From G020354085 sp964482055 (lineage in GTDB: Bacteria > Pseudomonadota > Gammaproteobacteria > Acidiferrobacterales > Sulfurifustaceae): a stretch of 64,000 nt of DNA. Location of the stretch: the NCBI GenBank assembly GCA_964482055.1, contig CAYZVX010000004.1:1-64000 (forward strand). The letters are read 5' to 3'. The notes beneath the pieces are model-generated. The model saw only the letters and a program-made list of their open reading frames with translations, was not told where the DNA came from and made no database searches. Shown piece by piece: positions 34,320 through 43,302 of this stretch (position 1 is its first letter; every line of letters begins with the position of its first letter). Made by a program: the position numbers and the translations under genes.

Positions 34320-34871
34320 TTAGAAGCTGAACACGACGCCGACCTCACTGTAGGTGTCCGAGCACGACACGGTCGCCGGCTGGCCGTTACAGTCGATGAG
34401 CTCTTCTTGCACGAGGCCGGCATACGCCCAGACGTTACGTCCGCTGCGCAAATACAAGCCGCCCCGGTAGCCCCGGGTCTGGTAGTCGTCGAAACCCGAA
34501 ACGGAGGTATGGCGGTAGAAGGCGCCGACATAGGGCCTGACGCTCGGGCTCACGCCGAAGGAGTACTCGAGCCACGGCGTGATCTTGGTGAGGTCAGGTT
34601 CGAGGCCCTGACGGGTCTCGGCCGATAGGCCCGCCCCCAGACCGTTGACCAGCCAGTAACCGATGCCGGCGCCGATCGAGTAGTAGCTCTCGCCGCCGGC
34701 CGATCCGAAACCGAGGCTGACCGACAGGTTGGTCGTGCCCCTCTCGAAGTCGGCGGCATGCGCCGGACCCGGGCACGCGAGCAGGACGACAGCCATGACC
34801 GCGCCGGCAACCGATCCGAGCGCGGAGGCCGGCGCGCAGCCGAACGCCGTTTGTTTCCTTTCGTGTCGCAT
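34320..34871 (-). CDS. Outer-membrane beta-barrel protein
   Basis: The 183-residue protein has a signal peptide (to about residue 39, PAHAAD) and a mature part of alternating hydrophobic and polar strands with many Gly, Tyr and Ser. It ends in the Phe expected of BamA-assembled barrels (SEVGVVFSF). It probably forms a small eight-stranded barrel. Two cysteines in the last loop may form a disulfide. Family and function are not recognised. Confidence 0.7.
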   Translation of the reverse strand: MRHERKQTAFGCAPASALGSVAGAVMAVVLLACPGPAHAADFERGTTNLSVSLGFGSAGGESYYSIGAGIGYWLVNGLGAGLSAETRQGLEPDLTKITPWLEYSFGVSPSVRPYVGAFYRHTSVSGFDDYQTRGYRGGLYLRSGRNVWAYAGLVQEELIDCNGQPATVSCSDTYSEVGVVFSF

Positions 34872-34925
34872 GGCTGTGGTTGTCTGCGTAGTCTGCCGCG
34901 GCGCCGAGGAGCGGCTGGCCGCATA

Positions 34926-36653
34926 TCATGCGCCGTTGAGCCGAATCACGCGAAAGAGCTCGGTGCTCACCTGGTCAAGGGCGATGTCGCGCGGCTCCTT
35001 GTCGCGCCGGCCCTTGTACTCGGCCACGCCGCGCGCGAGCCCCTTGTCGCCCAGCACCAGCCGGTGCGGGATGCCGATCAGATCCATGTCGGCGAACATC
35101 ACGCCGGGCCGTTCGTTGCGGTCGTCGAGCAGCACCTCGAAGCCGGCGCCGCTGAGCGCGTGATAAAGGTCATCGGCCGCGGCGCGCACCGCCGGCGACT
35201 TGTGATAGCCGATCGGCACGAGCGCGATCCCAAACGGCGCGATCGCGTCCGGCCAGTGGATGCCGCGCTCATCGTGGTTCTGCTCGATGGCGGCCGCCAC
35301 CACGCGCGACACGCCGATGCCGTAGCAGCCCATCGGCATGACGACGGCGCGGCCGGCCTCATCGAGCACCGTGGCCTGCATCGCCTCGCTATATTTGGTG
35401 CCGAGCTGGAAGATGTGCCCGACCTCGATGCCGCGCCGGATGTCGAGGGTGCCGGGGCAACGCCCGTCGTTGGCGGGGCAGGGATCGCCCGGGACGACGT
35501 TGCGGATGTCCGCCACGATCGGTTCCGGCAGGTCGCGCCCCCAGTTGACGTGGCGCAGGTGCTTGCCGTTCTCGTTGGCGCCGCACACGAAATCCGCGAG
35601 CCGCGCCGCCGATTCGTCGGCAATCACCGGGATGCTCAAGCCCACTGGCCCGATCGAGCCCGGCTCGCAATGCGCCGCGACCTCGACCTCGCCCGGTGTC
35701 ACGAGCGCCAGGGGCTTGGCCACCTGCGGCAGCCGCTCGGCCTTGAGCGGGTTGAGCTCGTGGTCGCCGCGCAGCACGAGCGCCACGACCCCGCCGGTGC
35801 CGCGCACGAGCAAAGTCTTGGCCGTCGTCCGGGGGTCGATCCCGAGGAAGCGGCTCACCTCCTCGATCGTGTGGCTCCCCGGCGTGTCCACGGTCTCGAG
35901 CGCCGCCCCGGGCGCCGGGCGCTTACCCAAGGGCGGCCATGCGGCGGCCAGCTCCACGTTGGCCGCGTAGTCGCAGGTATTGCAAATGGCGATCGCGTCC
36001 TCGCCCGCGTCGGCCAGCACGTGGAACTCGTGCGAGCGGCTGCCGCCGATCTGGCCGGTGGCGGCTTCCACCGGCCGGAACTGAAGGCCGATGCGCGTGA
36101 AGATGCGCGTGTAGGCGGCGTGCATCACATCGTAGGTTTCCCGGAGCGAGGCCTCGTCGACATGAAACGAGTAGGCGTCCTTCATGAGAAACTCGCGCGC
36201 GCGCATCACGCCGAAGCGCGGGCGGATCTCGTCGCGGAACTTCGTCTGGATCTGGTAGAAGTTCGCCGGCAGCTGCCGGTAGCTCTTGATCTCGCGGCGG
36301 ATGAGATCGGTGATGACCTCCTCGTGCGTCGGACCGAAGCAGAAATCGCGCCGGTGCCGGTCCTGCAGGCGCAGCAGCTCCGGTCCGTACTGCTCCCAGC
36401 GCCCCGACTCCTGCCACAGCTCCGCCGGCTGCACGGCGGGCATCAGCACCTCCTGCGCGCCGGCGCGGTTCATCTCCTCGCGCACGATCGCCTCGACCTT
36501 GCGCAACACGCGTAAGCCCAGCGGCAGCCAGGTGTAGATGCCGGCCGCAAGCTTGCGGATCATGCCGGCGCGCAGCATGAGCTGGTGCGAGACGGTCTCG
36601 GCCTCGGCCGGGGTCTCGCGGACCGTGGAAAGCAAGAAACGGGAAACGCGCAT
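34926..36653 (-). CDS. proS: Prolyl-tRNA synthetase
   Basis: The 575-residue class II synthetase charges tRNA-Pro and includes the bacterial editing insertion (about 225-400) that clears Ala-tRNA-Pro. Motif 2 (FREEIRPRFGVMRAREF-like, here KFRDEIRPRFGVMRAREF) and motif 3 (MGCYGIGVSRVVAAAIEQ) are clear, as is the start RVSRFLLSTVRETPAEAE. Length equals E. coli ProS. A 52-bp REP-like tandem repeat lies just upstream of the gene. Confidence 0.97.
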   Translation of the reverse strand: MRVSRFLLSTVRETPAEAETVSHQLMLRAGMIRKLAAGIYTWLPLGLRVLRKVEAIVREEMNRAGAQEVLMPAVQPAELWQESGRWEQYGPELLRLQDRHRRDFCFGPTHEEVITDLIRREIKSYRQLPANFYQIQTKFRDEIRPRFGVMRAREFLMKDAYSFHVDEASLRETYDVMHAAYTRIFTRIGLQFRPVEAATGQIGGSRSHEFHVLADAGEDAIAICNTCDYAANVELAAAWPPLGKRPAPGAALETVDTPGSHTIEEVSRFLGIDPRTTAKTLLVRGTGGVVALVLRGDHELNPLKAERLPQVAKPLALVTPGEVEVAAHCEPGSIGPVGLSIPVIADESAARLADFVCGANENGKHLRHVNWGRDLPEPIVADIRNVVPGDPCPANDGRCPGTLDIRRGIEVGHIFQLGTKYSEAMQATVLDEAGRAVVMPMGCYGIGVSRVVAAAIEQNHDERGIHWPDAIAPFGIALVPIGYHKSPAVRAAADDLYHALSGAGFEVLLDDRNERPGVMFADMDLIGIPHRLVLGDKGLARGVAEYKGRRDKEPRDIALDQVSTELFRVIRLNGA

Positions 36654-36727
36654 GGCAGCGGCTGGGCGGTATCGACGGGCCGGCAGTATATGTCAGAACC
36701 GCGACCCATCAAACGGGCCGCGGTCCG

Positions 36728-36847
36728 GCGTCCTGCGCGGCGGCCGCTCGCGTGCATCCATGCACTTCGCGGCACTTGCGCGTCCTGCGCGGCGGCCGCT
36801 CGCGTGCATCCATGCACTTCGCGGCACTTGCGCGTCCTGCGCGGCGG
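36728..36847. repeat. Tandem 52-bp REP-like repeat
   Basis: Two identical 52-bp units (36728-36779, 36780-36831) plus 16 bases of a third. Each contains the small palindrome GTGCATCCATGCAC and the core GCGGCACTTGCGCGTCCTGC. A diverged unit lies at 16443-16491 and inverted relatives at 16330-16402 and 62006-62089. The array fills the gap between the DUF302-like gene and proS. Confidence 0.85.
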
Positions 36848-36851
36848 CAGG

Positions 36852-37358
36852 CTACTTGATGTTGAGCGCTTCCTTGGCGATGCCGTCGAGCAGGTTGTTC
36901 ATCTCGGTGAGCGCGGCCTTGTTGGCGTCTGAGCCGGTCACCGGTGCACGCTGATAGGCCACGTACACGGTCTTGGGATCGGCGGCGGTTGCGTACACCA
37001 CGATCGCATACGGGCAATAGGCGATGTTGTGCGGATCGGCCTCCATGGTCTTGCGCGAAACCGCAGCCGAGCAAAACGAGTAGGCCAGGCCGTCATGGTA
37101 GATCTTGGTCGTCATGCCGAGGTCCTTGCCGGTGCGCTCGAGCATGTTGTTGATGAACGAGGTGTGATCGATCACGAGCCCGCGGTTCTTGATGGCATTC
37201 TCCGCATCCTCCTTGACGTTCTCGAACTTGGCCTCCTTTGAGTAACGCACGACCAGGTTACTGTCGGGTGCCGCCGCGGGCTTGGCGGCTTGTTGCGGCG
37301 GCGGCGAGCAGGCCGCGATGGCAGTGGCCGAGATGAGCATGGCGAGCATTCGTTTCAT
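36852..37358 (-). CDS. DUF302-like lipoprotein
   Basis: The 168-residue protein has a lipoprotein signal (IAAC, Cys17), a short Pro/Ala linker and a DUF302-type domain (about 35-150). The helix VKEDAENAIKNRGLVIDH and the strand region CPYAIVVYAT...VYVAYQRAP are typical of DUF302. Function is unknown. GGAGACC precedes the ATG. It lies downstream of a Gly/Pro-rich exported protein on the same strand, but a strong hairpin at 37489-37519 separates them. Confidence 0.7.
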   Translation of the reverse strand: MKRMLAMLISATAIAACSPPPQQAAKPAAAPDSNLVVRYSKEAKFENVKEDAENAIKNRGLVIDHTSFINNMLERTGKDLGMTTKIYHDGLAYSFCSAAVSRKTMEADPHNIAYCPYAIVVYATAADPKTVYVAYQRAPVTGSDANKAALTEMNNLLDGIAKEALNIK

Positions 37359-37488
37359 GTTGGTCTCCTTGTATGGCCGTCGCGCGGCCGTGTTGTTTGT
37401 GGTTGACGCTCCGTCGTGTTGCCTGCGTACTGCACTCGATCCTGTCATTTCACCTTGGCGCCTTCAGGCGGCTTTCGACATAAATCGA

Positions 37489-37519
37489 CGCACCCCGCGC
37501 GCAGGTCGCGCGGGGTGCG
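37489..37519. terminator. Very strong GC hairpin
   Basis: CGCACCCCGCGCG, loop CAGGT, CGCGCGGGGTGCG: a perfect 13-bp stem. It lies 24 bases after the stop of the Gly/Pro-rich gene on the minus strand, followed there by TCGATTTAT. It probably terminates that gene. Confidence 0.7.
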
Positions 37520-37542
37520 AAGTTTCGGCGGCTTCTTCTCAA

Positions 37543-37989
37543 TCAGTAGCGCGGTCCACCGCCGGGACCCATGCCACCCCCGGGGCCCTTGCCTGCACCC
37601 GGCCCCATGCCCGCGCCGGGGCCCGGCCCCGGGCCGCCACCCTTGCCGCGCACCGGGGGCTCATCCGGCAGCGTCACACCCTGCGCCTTGGCGCGTTCCT
37701 GCATCTGCTTGTGATGCTCGGCGCGGATCTGTTCGCGTTCCTGCTCGGTCTTGGCCGCCTGCATCCTGGCGCGGTACTGGGCGCGTTCCTGCTCGGTCAT
37801 GAGTTGCGAACCGTAGATCTGATCCTGCGTGCGCAGCCGGTCCTGGTCGCGCGCCTGGTCTTTCGTCTGCAACTGTGTCGGGTTCTGGGTGCGCAGCTGG
37901 TCGCGCGCCTGGTCGGCGCCGATGACGAGTGTGGAGCCGCCCGCGAGGGCCGCCCCGAGCATCAGGGAAATGAGCAGTTTGCGTTTCAT
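37543..37989 (-). CDS. Exported low-complexity protein, Gln/Arg/Asp-rich with Gly-Pro tail
   Basis: The 148-residue protein has a signal peptide (1-25), then a helical segment very rich in Gln, Arg, Asp and Lys with repeated (R/K)DQ steps (DQARDQLRTQ, KDQARDQDRL) and a coiled-coil look (65-105). A C-terminal tail is built from GPG-A/G-G-M repeats (about 120-148). I do not recognise a family. AAGGAGA precedes the ATG, and an FNR-like site lies 133 bases upstream. Confidence 0.6.
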   Translation of the reverse strand: MKRKLLISLMLGAALAGGSTLVIGADQARDQLRTQNPTQLQTKDQARDQDRLRTQDQIYGSQLMTEQERAQYRARMQAAKTEQEREQIRAEHHKQMQERAKAQGVTLPDEPPVRGKGGGPGPGPGAGMGPGAGKGPGGGMGPGGGPRY

Positions 37990-38121
37990 GGCTGTCTCCT
38001 TGGTCCATTCGGACACGGTTGGGTTAACTCTCCCGGGTTCATCGTTGTTCTTACCGGTAACAACGCTCGGAAGGCACCCCCGTTTATGCGGCATATTGTC
38101 GCGTCCGGGCCTCCGCCCGCT

Positions 38122-38135
38122 TTGATCAGAGTCAA
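38122..38135. promoter_or_regulatory. FNR/Dnr-like site
   Basis: TTGAT-CAGA-GTCAA is a full match to the TTGAT-N4-GTCAA form used by FNR/Anr/Dnr regulators. It lies between the ROK gene's 3' end and the Gly/Pro-rich exported gene, which it may control. Confidence 0.45.
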
Positions 38136-38186
38136 TGTCCCTGCGGTCTTGACTTGGCGCCCGACCAGGGGTCGCCGGGAAGGGCA

Positions 38187-39086
38187 TCAGCGGGCGGGCG
38201 CTGGCCAGAGCTGGGCCGCCCCGCGCACGCCCGAGGAGTCGCCGTGCAGGTTCGGGACGATACGCGTGCGCAGCTCGTCGTTGAACACATACCGGGAGAT
38301 CCGGGCACAACCCTCGGTATAGAGACGGGCAACGTTCGACATCCCGCCGCCCAGCACGATGACATGCGGATCGAGGATGTTGATGACGACCGACAGGGCG
38401 CGGGCGAAACGATCCAGGTAGCGCTGCAGCGCCGCCTCCGCCAGCGCGTCGCCCGCCTGCGCGCGCGCGACGATCGCCCGCGTGTCGGCGTCAGCCTCCC
38501 CGCCGTTGGCGCGATAGTCGCGCCGCAAACCGGGTCCGGACAGAAACGTCTCCACACAACCGCGCTTGCCGCAGTAACACGGCGGCCCGCCGGCTTCGAG
38601 CACGTTGTGTCCCCACTCGCCCGCGATGTGTTGCAGGCCCTCGAGCAGCTCGCCGTGCACGACAATGCCGCCGCCGACGCCGGTTCCCAGGATCACGCCG
38701 AACACAACCGCCGCGCCGCGCGCCGCCCCGTCAAGCGCTTCGGACAGCGCGAAGCAATTGGCGTCGTTGGCGATGCGTACCTCGCGTGAAAGCAGCCGTT
38801 CGAGATCCTGCTTGATCGGCTTGCCGTTGAGGCACACGGTGTTGGAATTCTTGAGGCCGCCGGTGCGCGTGGAGATGGCGCCCGGCGTGCCGATGCCGAC
38901 CGGGCAGGGCGCGCCGGCGCGCGCCTCGAGGTCGCGCACGAGCCTCACGGTGTTCTCGAGGATGGCGTCGTAGCCGCCGGCCACCGGCGTGGCGCGGCGC
39001 TCGCGATGCGCGATATTGCCGAGCGCATCCATCAGGATGCCCTCGGTCTTGGTGCCGCCGAGATCGATGCCGATGCGATGTGTCAT
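38187..39086 (-). CDS. ROK-family sugar kinase
   Basis: The 299-residue ROK kinase shows the ATP phosphate motif DLGGTKTEG (8-16), the second phosphate motif GTGVGGGIV, and the ROK zinc site (GHNVLEAGG followed by CYCGKRGCVE). It probably phosphorylates fructose, glucose or an amino sugar; the closest resemblance is to fructokinase Mak, but the substrate is not provable here. It shares a 120-bp divergent intergenic region with the LolA-like gene. Confidence 0.88.
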   Translation of the reverse strand: MTHRIGIDLGGTKTEGILMDALGNIAHRERRATPVAGGYDAILENTVRLVRDLEARAGAPCPVGIGTPGAISTRTGGLKNSNTVCLNGKPIKQDLERLLSREVRIANDANCFALSEALDGAARGAAVVFGVILGTGVGGGIVVHGELLEGLQHIAGEWGHNVLEAGGPPCYCGKRGCVETFLSGPGLRRDYRANGGEADADTRAIVARAQAGDALAEAALQRYLDRFARALSVVINILDPHVIVLGGGMSNVARLYTEGCARISRYVFNDELRTRIVPNLHGDSSGVRGAAQLWPAPAR

Positions 39087-39206
39087 ACCCCGCGCATTCT
39101 AACGCACGGGTCGGAACGTGCGGCTCGCGGCGCGATCGCGTTTCGTCCCGCGCAGGCTTTGAGTACCATGGGCGTCCAGGCGTCGTCGGGAGCGAAGCCC
39201 GCGCCC

Positions 39207-40001
39207 ATGCGCATCGCGGCAAGAATCGAAAATCGTCGACTGCTCTTGGCGCTGGCGGCGCTCATGGCGGCGTTTCCTGGGTGGCCAGCAGCCGCGCCGG
39301 AACGCAAGAGCGAACCGGCAGCCGATGCCATCATCAAGGCGGCGATCGACTACTGGCGTGATGTGTCGTCGTATTCGGTTGCGGACATGATCATCCATCG
39401 GCCGGACTGGGAGCGCCGGATGACCATCCGGGTGTGGACGCGCGGTCAGAAGGAGTCGCTGGTGCGCGTGATCGCGCCGCCCAAGGATGCCGGCAACGCC
39501 ACGCTGCTCCTCGGTGACGACATGTGGAGCTACACCCCCAAGATCAACCGCGTGATCAAGATTCCCTCCAGCATGATGCAGCAGAGCTGGATGGGATCGG
39601 ACTTCTCCAACAATGACCTCGCCAAGGCCGACGACCTGATCGAGCATTACGCGCACCGGCTGCTCGCCACCGAGTCGCACCAGGGCCGCAAGGTTTGGGT
39701 CATCGAATCGACGCCGAAGGAAACCGCACCCGTCGTGTGGGGGCGGGAGGTGGTGAAGGTACGCGAGGACTACAACGTGATCGAGCACGCCTTCTTCGAC
39801 CAGACCGGTGTCCTGGTGAAGCGGCTTACCACGCTCGAGCTGCGCGAGACGGGCGGCAAGCTCATCGCCACGCGCCAGCGCATGCAGAAGGTCGACAAGC
39901 CCGAGGAGTGGACCGAGATCGTGGTCAAGGAGGCGAGGTTCGGGCTGAACCTGCCAGCCAGCGTTTTCACCATCGCCAACCTGAGCCACCCGCGGGAGTG
40001 A
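39207..40001 (+). CDS. LolA-like outer-membrane lipoprotein-sorting protein
   Basis: The 264-residue exported protein has a signal peptide (about 9-28) and a LolA/LppX-like beta-fold (about 40-260: RMTIRVWTRGQKESLVRVI, then DDMWSYTPKINRVIKIP). Proteins of this type usually sit next to FtsX-like permease and ATPase genes, as here, and are thought to carry lipids or lipoproteins across the periplasm for that transporter. The ATG at 39207 is preferred; 39168 is in frame. The transporter genes follow within 44 bases. Confidence 0.83.
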   Translation: MRIAARIENRRLLLALAALMAAFPGWPAAAPERKSEPAADAIIKAAIDYWRDVSSYSVADMIIHRPDWERRMTIRVWTRGQKESLVRVIAPPKDAGNATLLLGDDMWSYTPKINRVIKIPSSMMQQSWMGSDFSNNDLAKADDLIEHYAHRLLATESHQGRKVWVIESTPKETAPVVWGREVVKVREDYNVIEHAFFDQTGVLVKRLTTLELRETGGKLIATRQRMQKVDKPEEWTEIVVKEARFGLNLPASVFTIANLSHPRE

Positions 40002-40044
40002 CGGTGCCGATGGTGCGTGCTGGTCGCGCGGCAATGACGCCAGG

Positions 40045-41274
40045 ATGCCAGCCGTGATTCGGCTCGCCTGGCGCAACCTGTGGCGGCACAAGCGCCGCAC
40101 CTGGCTTACCGCCTCGGCCATCGCCTTTTCGGCGATGCTGCTCGTGTTCATGATCACGCTGCAGCTCGGCGCCTACGACATGATGATCGACACCACCGTG
40201 CGCGTGTTCCACGGCCACCTGCAGGTGCAGCGCGCTGGCTACCTCGACAAGCCGCAGATGCGCGCCACGGTCCCGGATGCGGCGGCGCTCGCCGAGCGGC
40301 TGCGGCGGGCCACCGCCCTGCAGGCGATCGCGGTGCGCGCCCAGGGTTTCGCGCTCGCCGCCAGCCGCGACCGCACCTACGGTGTGCCGGTGCTCGGGGT
40401 GCAGCCCGCCTACGAGCCTAAGGTGTCGACCCTGCCGCACCTGGTAAAACGCGGACGCTATCTCGCCGCCGACGACGCCCAGGAGCTGGTGCTGGGCGCG
40501 GCGCTCGCGCGCAACCTCAGGGTCACGGTTGGCGATGAGCTGACGCTGCTCGGCAGCGGCAAGGACGGCTCGGTCGCCGCCACGGTGCTGCCGGTGGTGG
40601 GGATCTTCGACAGCGGCAATCCCGAGCTCGACCGCAACCTGGTGCAGATGCCGCTCGCCACCTTCCAGGACGTCTTCAGCATGGGCGAGGAGGCGCATGC
40701 CATCGTCGTGTCCGGCGAGAGTGTGGAGGCGATCCCGCGGACCAAGGCCGCGGTTGCCGCCGAGCTCGCGGGATCTCCACAGCTCGTGGTGCTCGACTGG
40801 GAGGAGCTCATGCCCGGTGTGAAGCAGCTCATCCAGACCGACATGGTGCAGAACTGGATTACCTATCTGGCGCTCATCTTGATCGTCACGCTGAGCATCA
40901 TGAACACCTTCCTCATGAGCGTGCTCGAGCGCACCCGCGAGTTCGGCATCATGCTCGCGCTCGGCGCCACACCGATGCGCCTCGGCCTCGTCATCATGCT
41001 CGAATCGGCGCTGCTCACCCTGATCGGGCTCGTGATTGGCATCGCGCTCGGTGGCGCCGTGGCCGTGTACTTCCACTTCACAGGCTTCACTTTTCCGGGC
41101 ATGCAGGAGATCTACGCGCAATTCGGTCTGCCCGGCGTGATCACCCCGCAGATCTCCTTTACGACCTTCACGCTCGGCCCGGCCGTGATCCTCGTCTTCA
41201 CGCTGCTCGCGGCGCTCTATCCGGCGCTGCGCATCCGCAAGCTTGAGCCGGTAGAGGCAATCCATGCGCTGTGA
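40045..41274 (+). CDS. ABC transporter permease, FtsX/LolC family (first)
   Basis: The 409-residue permease has four membrane segments in the FtsX/MacB/LolC arrangement: one N-terminal helix after LAWRNLWRHKRRT, a large periplasmic MacB_PCD-like domain (about 45-260) and three C-terminal helices containing ERTREFGIMLALGATP. With the second permease and the ATPase it should form a LolCDE-like complex that extracts lipids or lipoproteins from the inner membrane. It overlaps the second permease by 11 bases. Confidence 0.87.
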   Translation: MPAVIRLAWRNLWRHKRRTWLTASAIAFSAMLLVFMITLQLGAYDMMIDTTVRVFHGHLQVQRAGYLDKPQMRATVPDAAALAERLRRATALQAIAVRAQGFALAASRDRTYGVPVLGVQPAYEPKVSTLPHLVKRGRYLAADDAQELVLGAALARNLRVTVGDELTLLGSGKDGSVAATVLPVVGIFDSGNPELDRNLVQMPLATFQDVFSMGEEAHAIVVSGESVEAIPRTKAAVAAELAGSPQLVVLDWEELMPGVKQLIQTDMVQNWITYLALILIVTLSIMNTFLMSVLERTREFGIMLALGATPMRLGLVIMLESALLTLIGLVIGIALGGAVAVYFHFTGFTFPGMQEIYAQFGLPGVITPQISFTTFTLGPAVILVFTLLAALYPALRIRKLEPVEAIHAL

Positions 41275-42511
41275 CGGGTACCGCGCGCCGCTGCTCGTAA
41301 TCCTCGCCTGGCGCAACCTGTGGCGGCACAAGCGCCGCACGGCCATGATCCTGTTCGCCTTCGCGCTCGGCGTGTGGTCGATGGTCGTGCTCGCGGCGAT
41401 CGCGCGCGGCTCGCTCGAGCAGCAGCTCACCAGCAGCATCCTCAACCTCACCGGCCACATCCAGATCCACGCACCGGGCTTTCGCGATGACCCGGTGATC
41501 GAGCACCGCTTTGCCCCACCCGGGCCCGCGCTTGCCGCGGCGCTCGGCGCGCGCGACGTGGTGGCCTGGAGCGCGCGCGTGCGCGTGCCGGCTGTGATCG
41601 CGAGCGAGCGCGAATCGGCCGGGGTGACGCTGGTCGGCATCGAGCCGCTGCGCGAGCACGGGCTGTCGTTTATTCCCGGGGCGATCACCGAGGGCCGCTA
41701 CCTGAGCGGGCCGGACGACGAAGGTCTGCTGCTCGGACGCCGGCTCGCCGAGCGCCTCGAAACCGGGCTCGGGCGGCGCGTCGTGCTCATGAGCCAGGAC
41801 GTCAACAACCAGATCGCGGACCGCGGATTTCGCGTGGTCGGCTTGTACGACACCCAGCCGCAGCAGCTGGAGGAGGCCTACGCCTTCATCGGTCGTGCCA
41901 CCGCGCAGCGACTGCTCAAGATGGGCGAAACCGTGACCGAGGTCGCGGTGATGACGACCGACCGCGACCGGCTCGAGGCGCCGCTTGCGCGCCTGCGCGC
42001 GGCCGCGGCCATTGCAGACGGCCTCGAGGTCGAGCCCTGGACGGTGGTCGAGCCGCTGCTTCTGCTCACGCAACGTCTCACGGACGTGATCCTCGTCATC
42101 TGGTACGTCATCGTGTTTGCCGCCATGTCCTTCGGGCTCATCAACACCTTGCTGATGGCGGTCTTCGAGCGCACCCGCGAGTTCGGCCTGTTCCAGGCGC
42201 TGGGTATGCGCCCGGCCTACATCATCGGGCAGGTGCTGGCCGAGTCGCTGATCCTGCTCGCCTTGGCGCTCGTCCTCGGCAATCTCGCGGCTTGGGGCAC
42301 GATCGCCTCGCTCAAGGGCGGCATCGACCTGTCGGCGGTGGCCGAGGGGATGGAGCTGATTGGCGTGGCGCCCGTGATCTACCCGGCCTGGTCGGCGGGC
42401 GACCTCGCGATGGCCAACGCGCTGGTGTTCGTGCTCGGTGTGGCGGCGAGCCTGTATCCGGCCTGGCGTGCCGCCCGCCACGTTCCGATCGAGGCGATTA
42501 CGCGCGTCTAG
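41264..42511 (+). CDS. ABC transporter permease, FtsX/LolC family (second)
   Basis: The 415-residue protein has the same layout as the preceding permease and is clearly a paralogue of it. The motif LAWRNLWRHKRRT near residues 14-26 is encoded by a 38-bp stretch identical to that at 40063-40100. The C-terminal region has ERTREFGLFQALGMRP and ends SLYPAWRAARHVPIEAI. It probably pairs with the first permease as a heterodimer. The ATPase gene begins 12 bases downstream. Confidence 0.87.
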   Translation: MRCDGYRAPLLVILAWRNLWRHKRRTAMILFAFALGVWSMVVLAAIARGSLEQQLTSSILNLTGHIQIHAPGFRDDPVIEHRFAPPGPALAAALGARDVVAWSARVRVPAVIASERESAGVTLVGIEPLREHGLSFIPGAITEGRYLSGPDDEGLLLGRRLAERLETGLGRRVVLMSQDVNNQIADRGFRVVGLYDTQPQQLEEAYAFIGRATAQRLLKMGETVTEVAVMTTDRDRLEAPLARLRAAAAIADGLEVEPWTVVEPLLLLTQRLTDVILVIWYVIVFAAMSFGLINTLLMAVFERTREFGLFQALGMRPAYIIGQVLAESLILLALALVLGNLAAWGTIASLKGGIDLSAVAEGMELIGVAPVIYPAWSAGDLAMANALVFVLGVAASLYPAWRAARHVPIEAITRV

Positions 42512-42523
42512 GCGCGAAGAAGA

Positions 42524-43222
42524 ATGACCATGACCGACTACACCGTGCGGCTGCGCAACGTGAGCAAGGTCTATCGCCAGGATGCAGTTGCAGTACAGGC
42601 ACTCACGGACATCAACCTCGACGTCCCGCGGCGGGACTTCCTTTGCCTGTCCGGCCCGTCCGGCTCCGGCAAGAGCACGTTGCTCAACCTGATCGGCGGC
42701 CTCGACCGGCCCACCACCGGTGAGATCACCGTCGACGGCGAGCGGGTCGATCGACTGCCCAGGGCCGCGCTTGCGCGTCTGCGCCTGCGCAAGATCGGCT
42801 TCGTCTTCCAGGCCTACAACCTCATCCCGGTGCTGACGGCGCGCGAGAACGTCGAGTTCGTCATGCAGTTGCAGGGTGTCGCGCCGGCGGAGCGCCGCGC
42901 GAAGGCGCGTGCGATCCTGAAGGAGGTCGGCCTCGAAGGGCTGGAGGACCGTCGCCCTGGCGAGCTGTCGGGCGGGCAGCAGCAACGGGTCGCCGTGGCA
43001 CGTGCGATCGTCTCCGAGCCATCGTTGGTGCTGGCCGACGAGCCGACCGCCAATCTCGACTCCCGGACCGCCGAGCACCTGATGCAGCTGCTCGCGCACA
43101 TGAACGCCGAGCACAACGTGACATTCATCTTCTCCACCCACGACAGGCTGGTCATGGATTTCTCGCGCCGTCTCATCCAGCTGCACGACGGCAAGATTGT
43201 GGATGACGTGCGGCGCGCGTAG
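42524..43222 (+). CDS. ABC transporter ATP-binding protein (LolD/MacB type)
   Basis: The 232-residue ATPase carries Walker A GPSGSGKST (44-52), the Q-loop in FVFQAYNLIP, the signature LSGGQQQRVAVARA and Walker B VLADEPTANLD, with the H-loop in STHD. The sequence VFQAYNL and the overall length place it in the LolD/MacB/FtsE family that powers FtsX-like permeases. It is the last gene of the four-gene transporter operon. Confidence 0.93.
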   Translation: MTMTDYTVRLRNVSKVYRQDAVAVQALTDINLDVPRRDFLCLSGPSGSGKSTLLNLIGGLDRPTTGEITVDGERVDRLPRAALARLRLRKIGFVFQAYNLIPVLTARENVEFVMQLQGVAPAERRAKARAILKEVGLEGLEDRRPGELSGGQQQRVAVARAIVSEPSLVLADEPTANLDSRTAEHLMQLLAHMNAEHNVTFIFSTHDRLVMDFSRRLIQLHDGKIVDDVRRA

Positions 43223-43302
43223 AGTAACGCGCATTGTCGGCCGCCGCCGCACCGACGGCGGTGACGTTCGAAAAGCTCCAGACAAGAGGGAAGGATCCCG
43301 CC

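Noticed and set aside
34758..36515. 585-codon plus-strand frame opposite proS
   Set aside because: Antisense shadow; proS is complete on the minus strand.
36728..36847. Possible CRISPR array
   Set aside because: The tandem units are identical throughout, with no variable spacers, and no cas genes are present.
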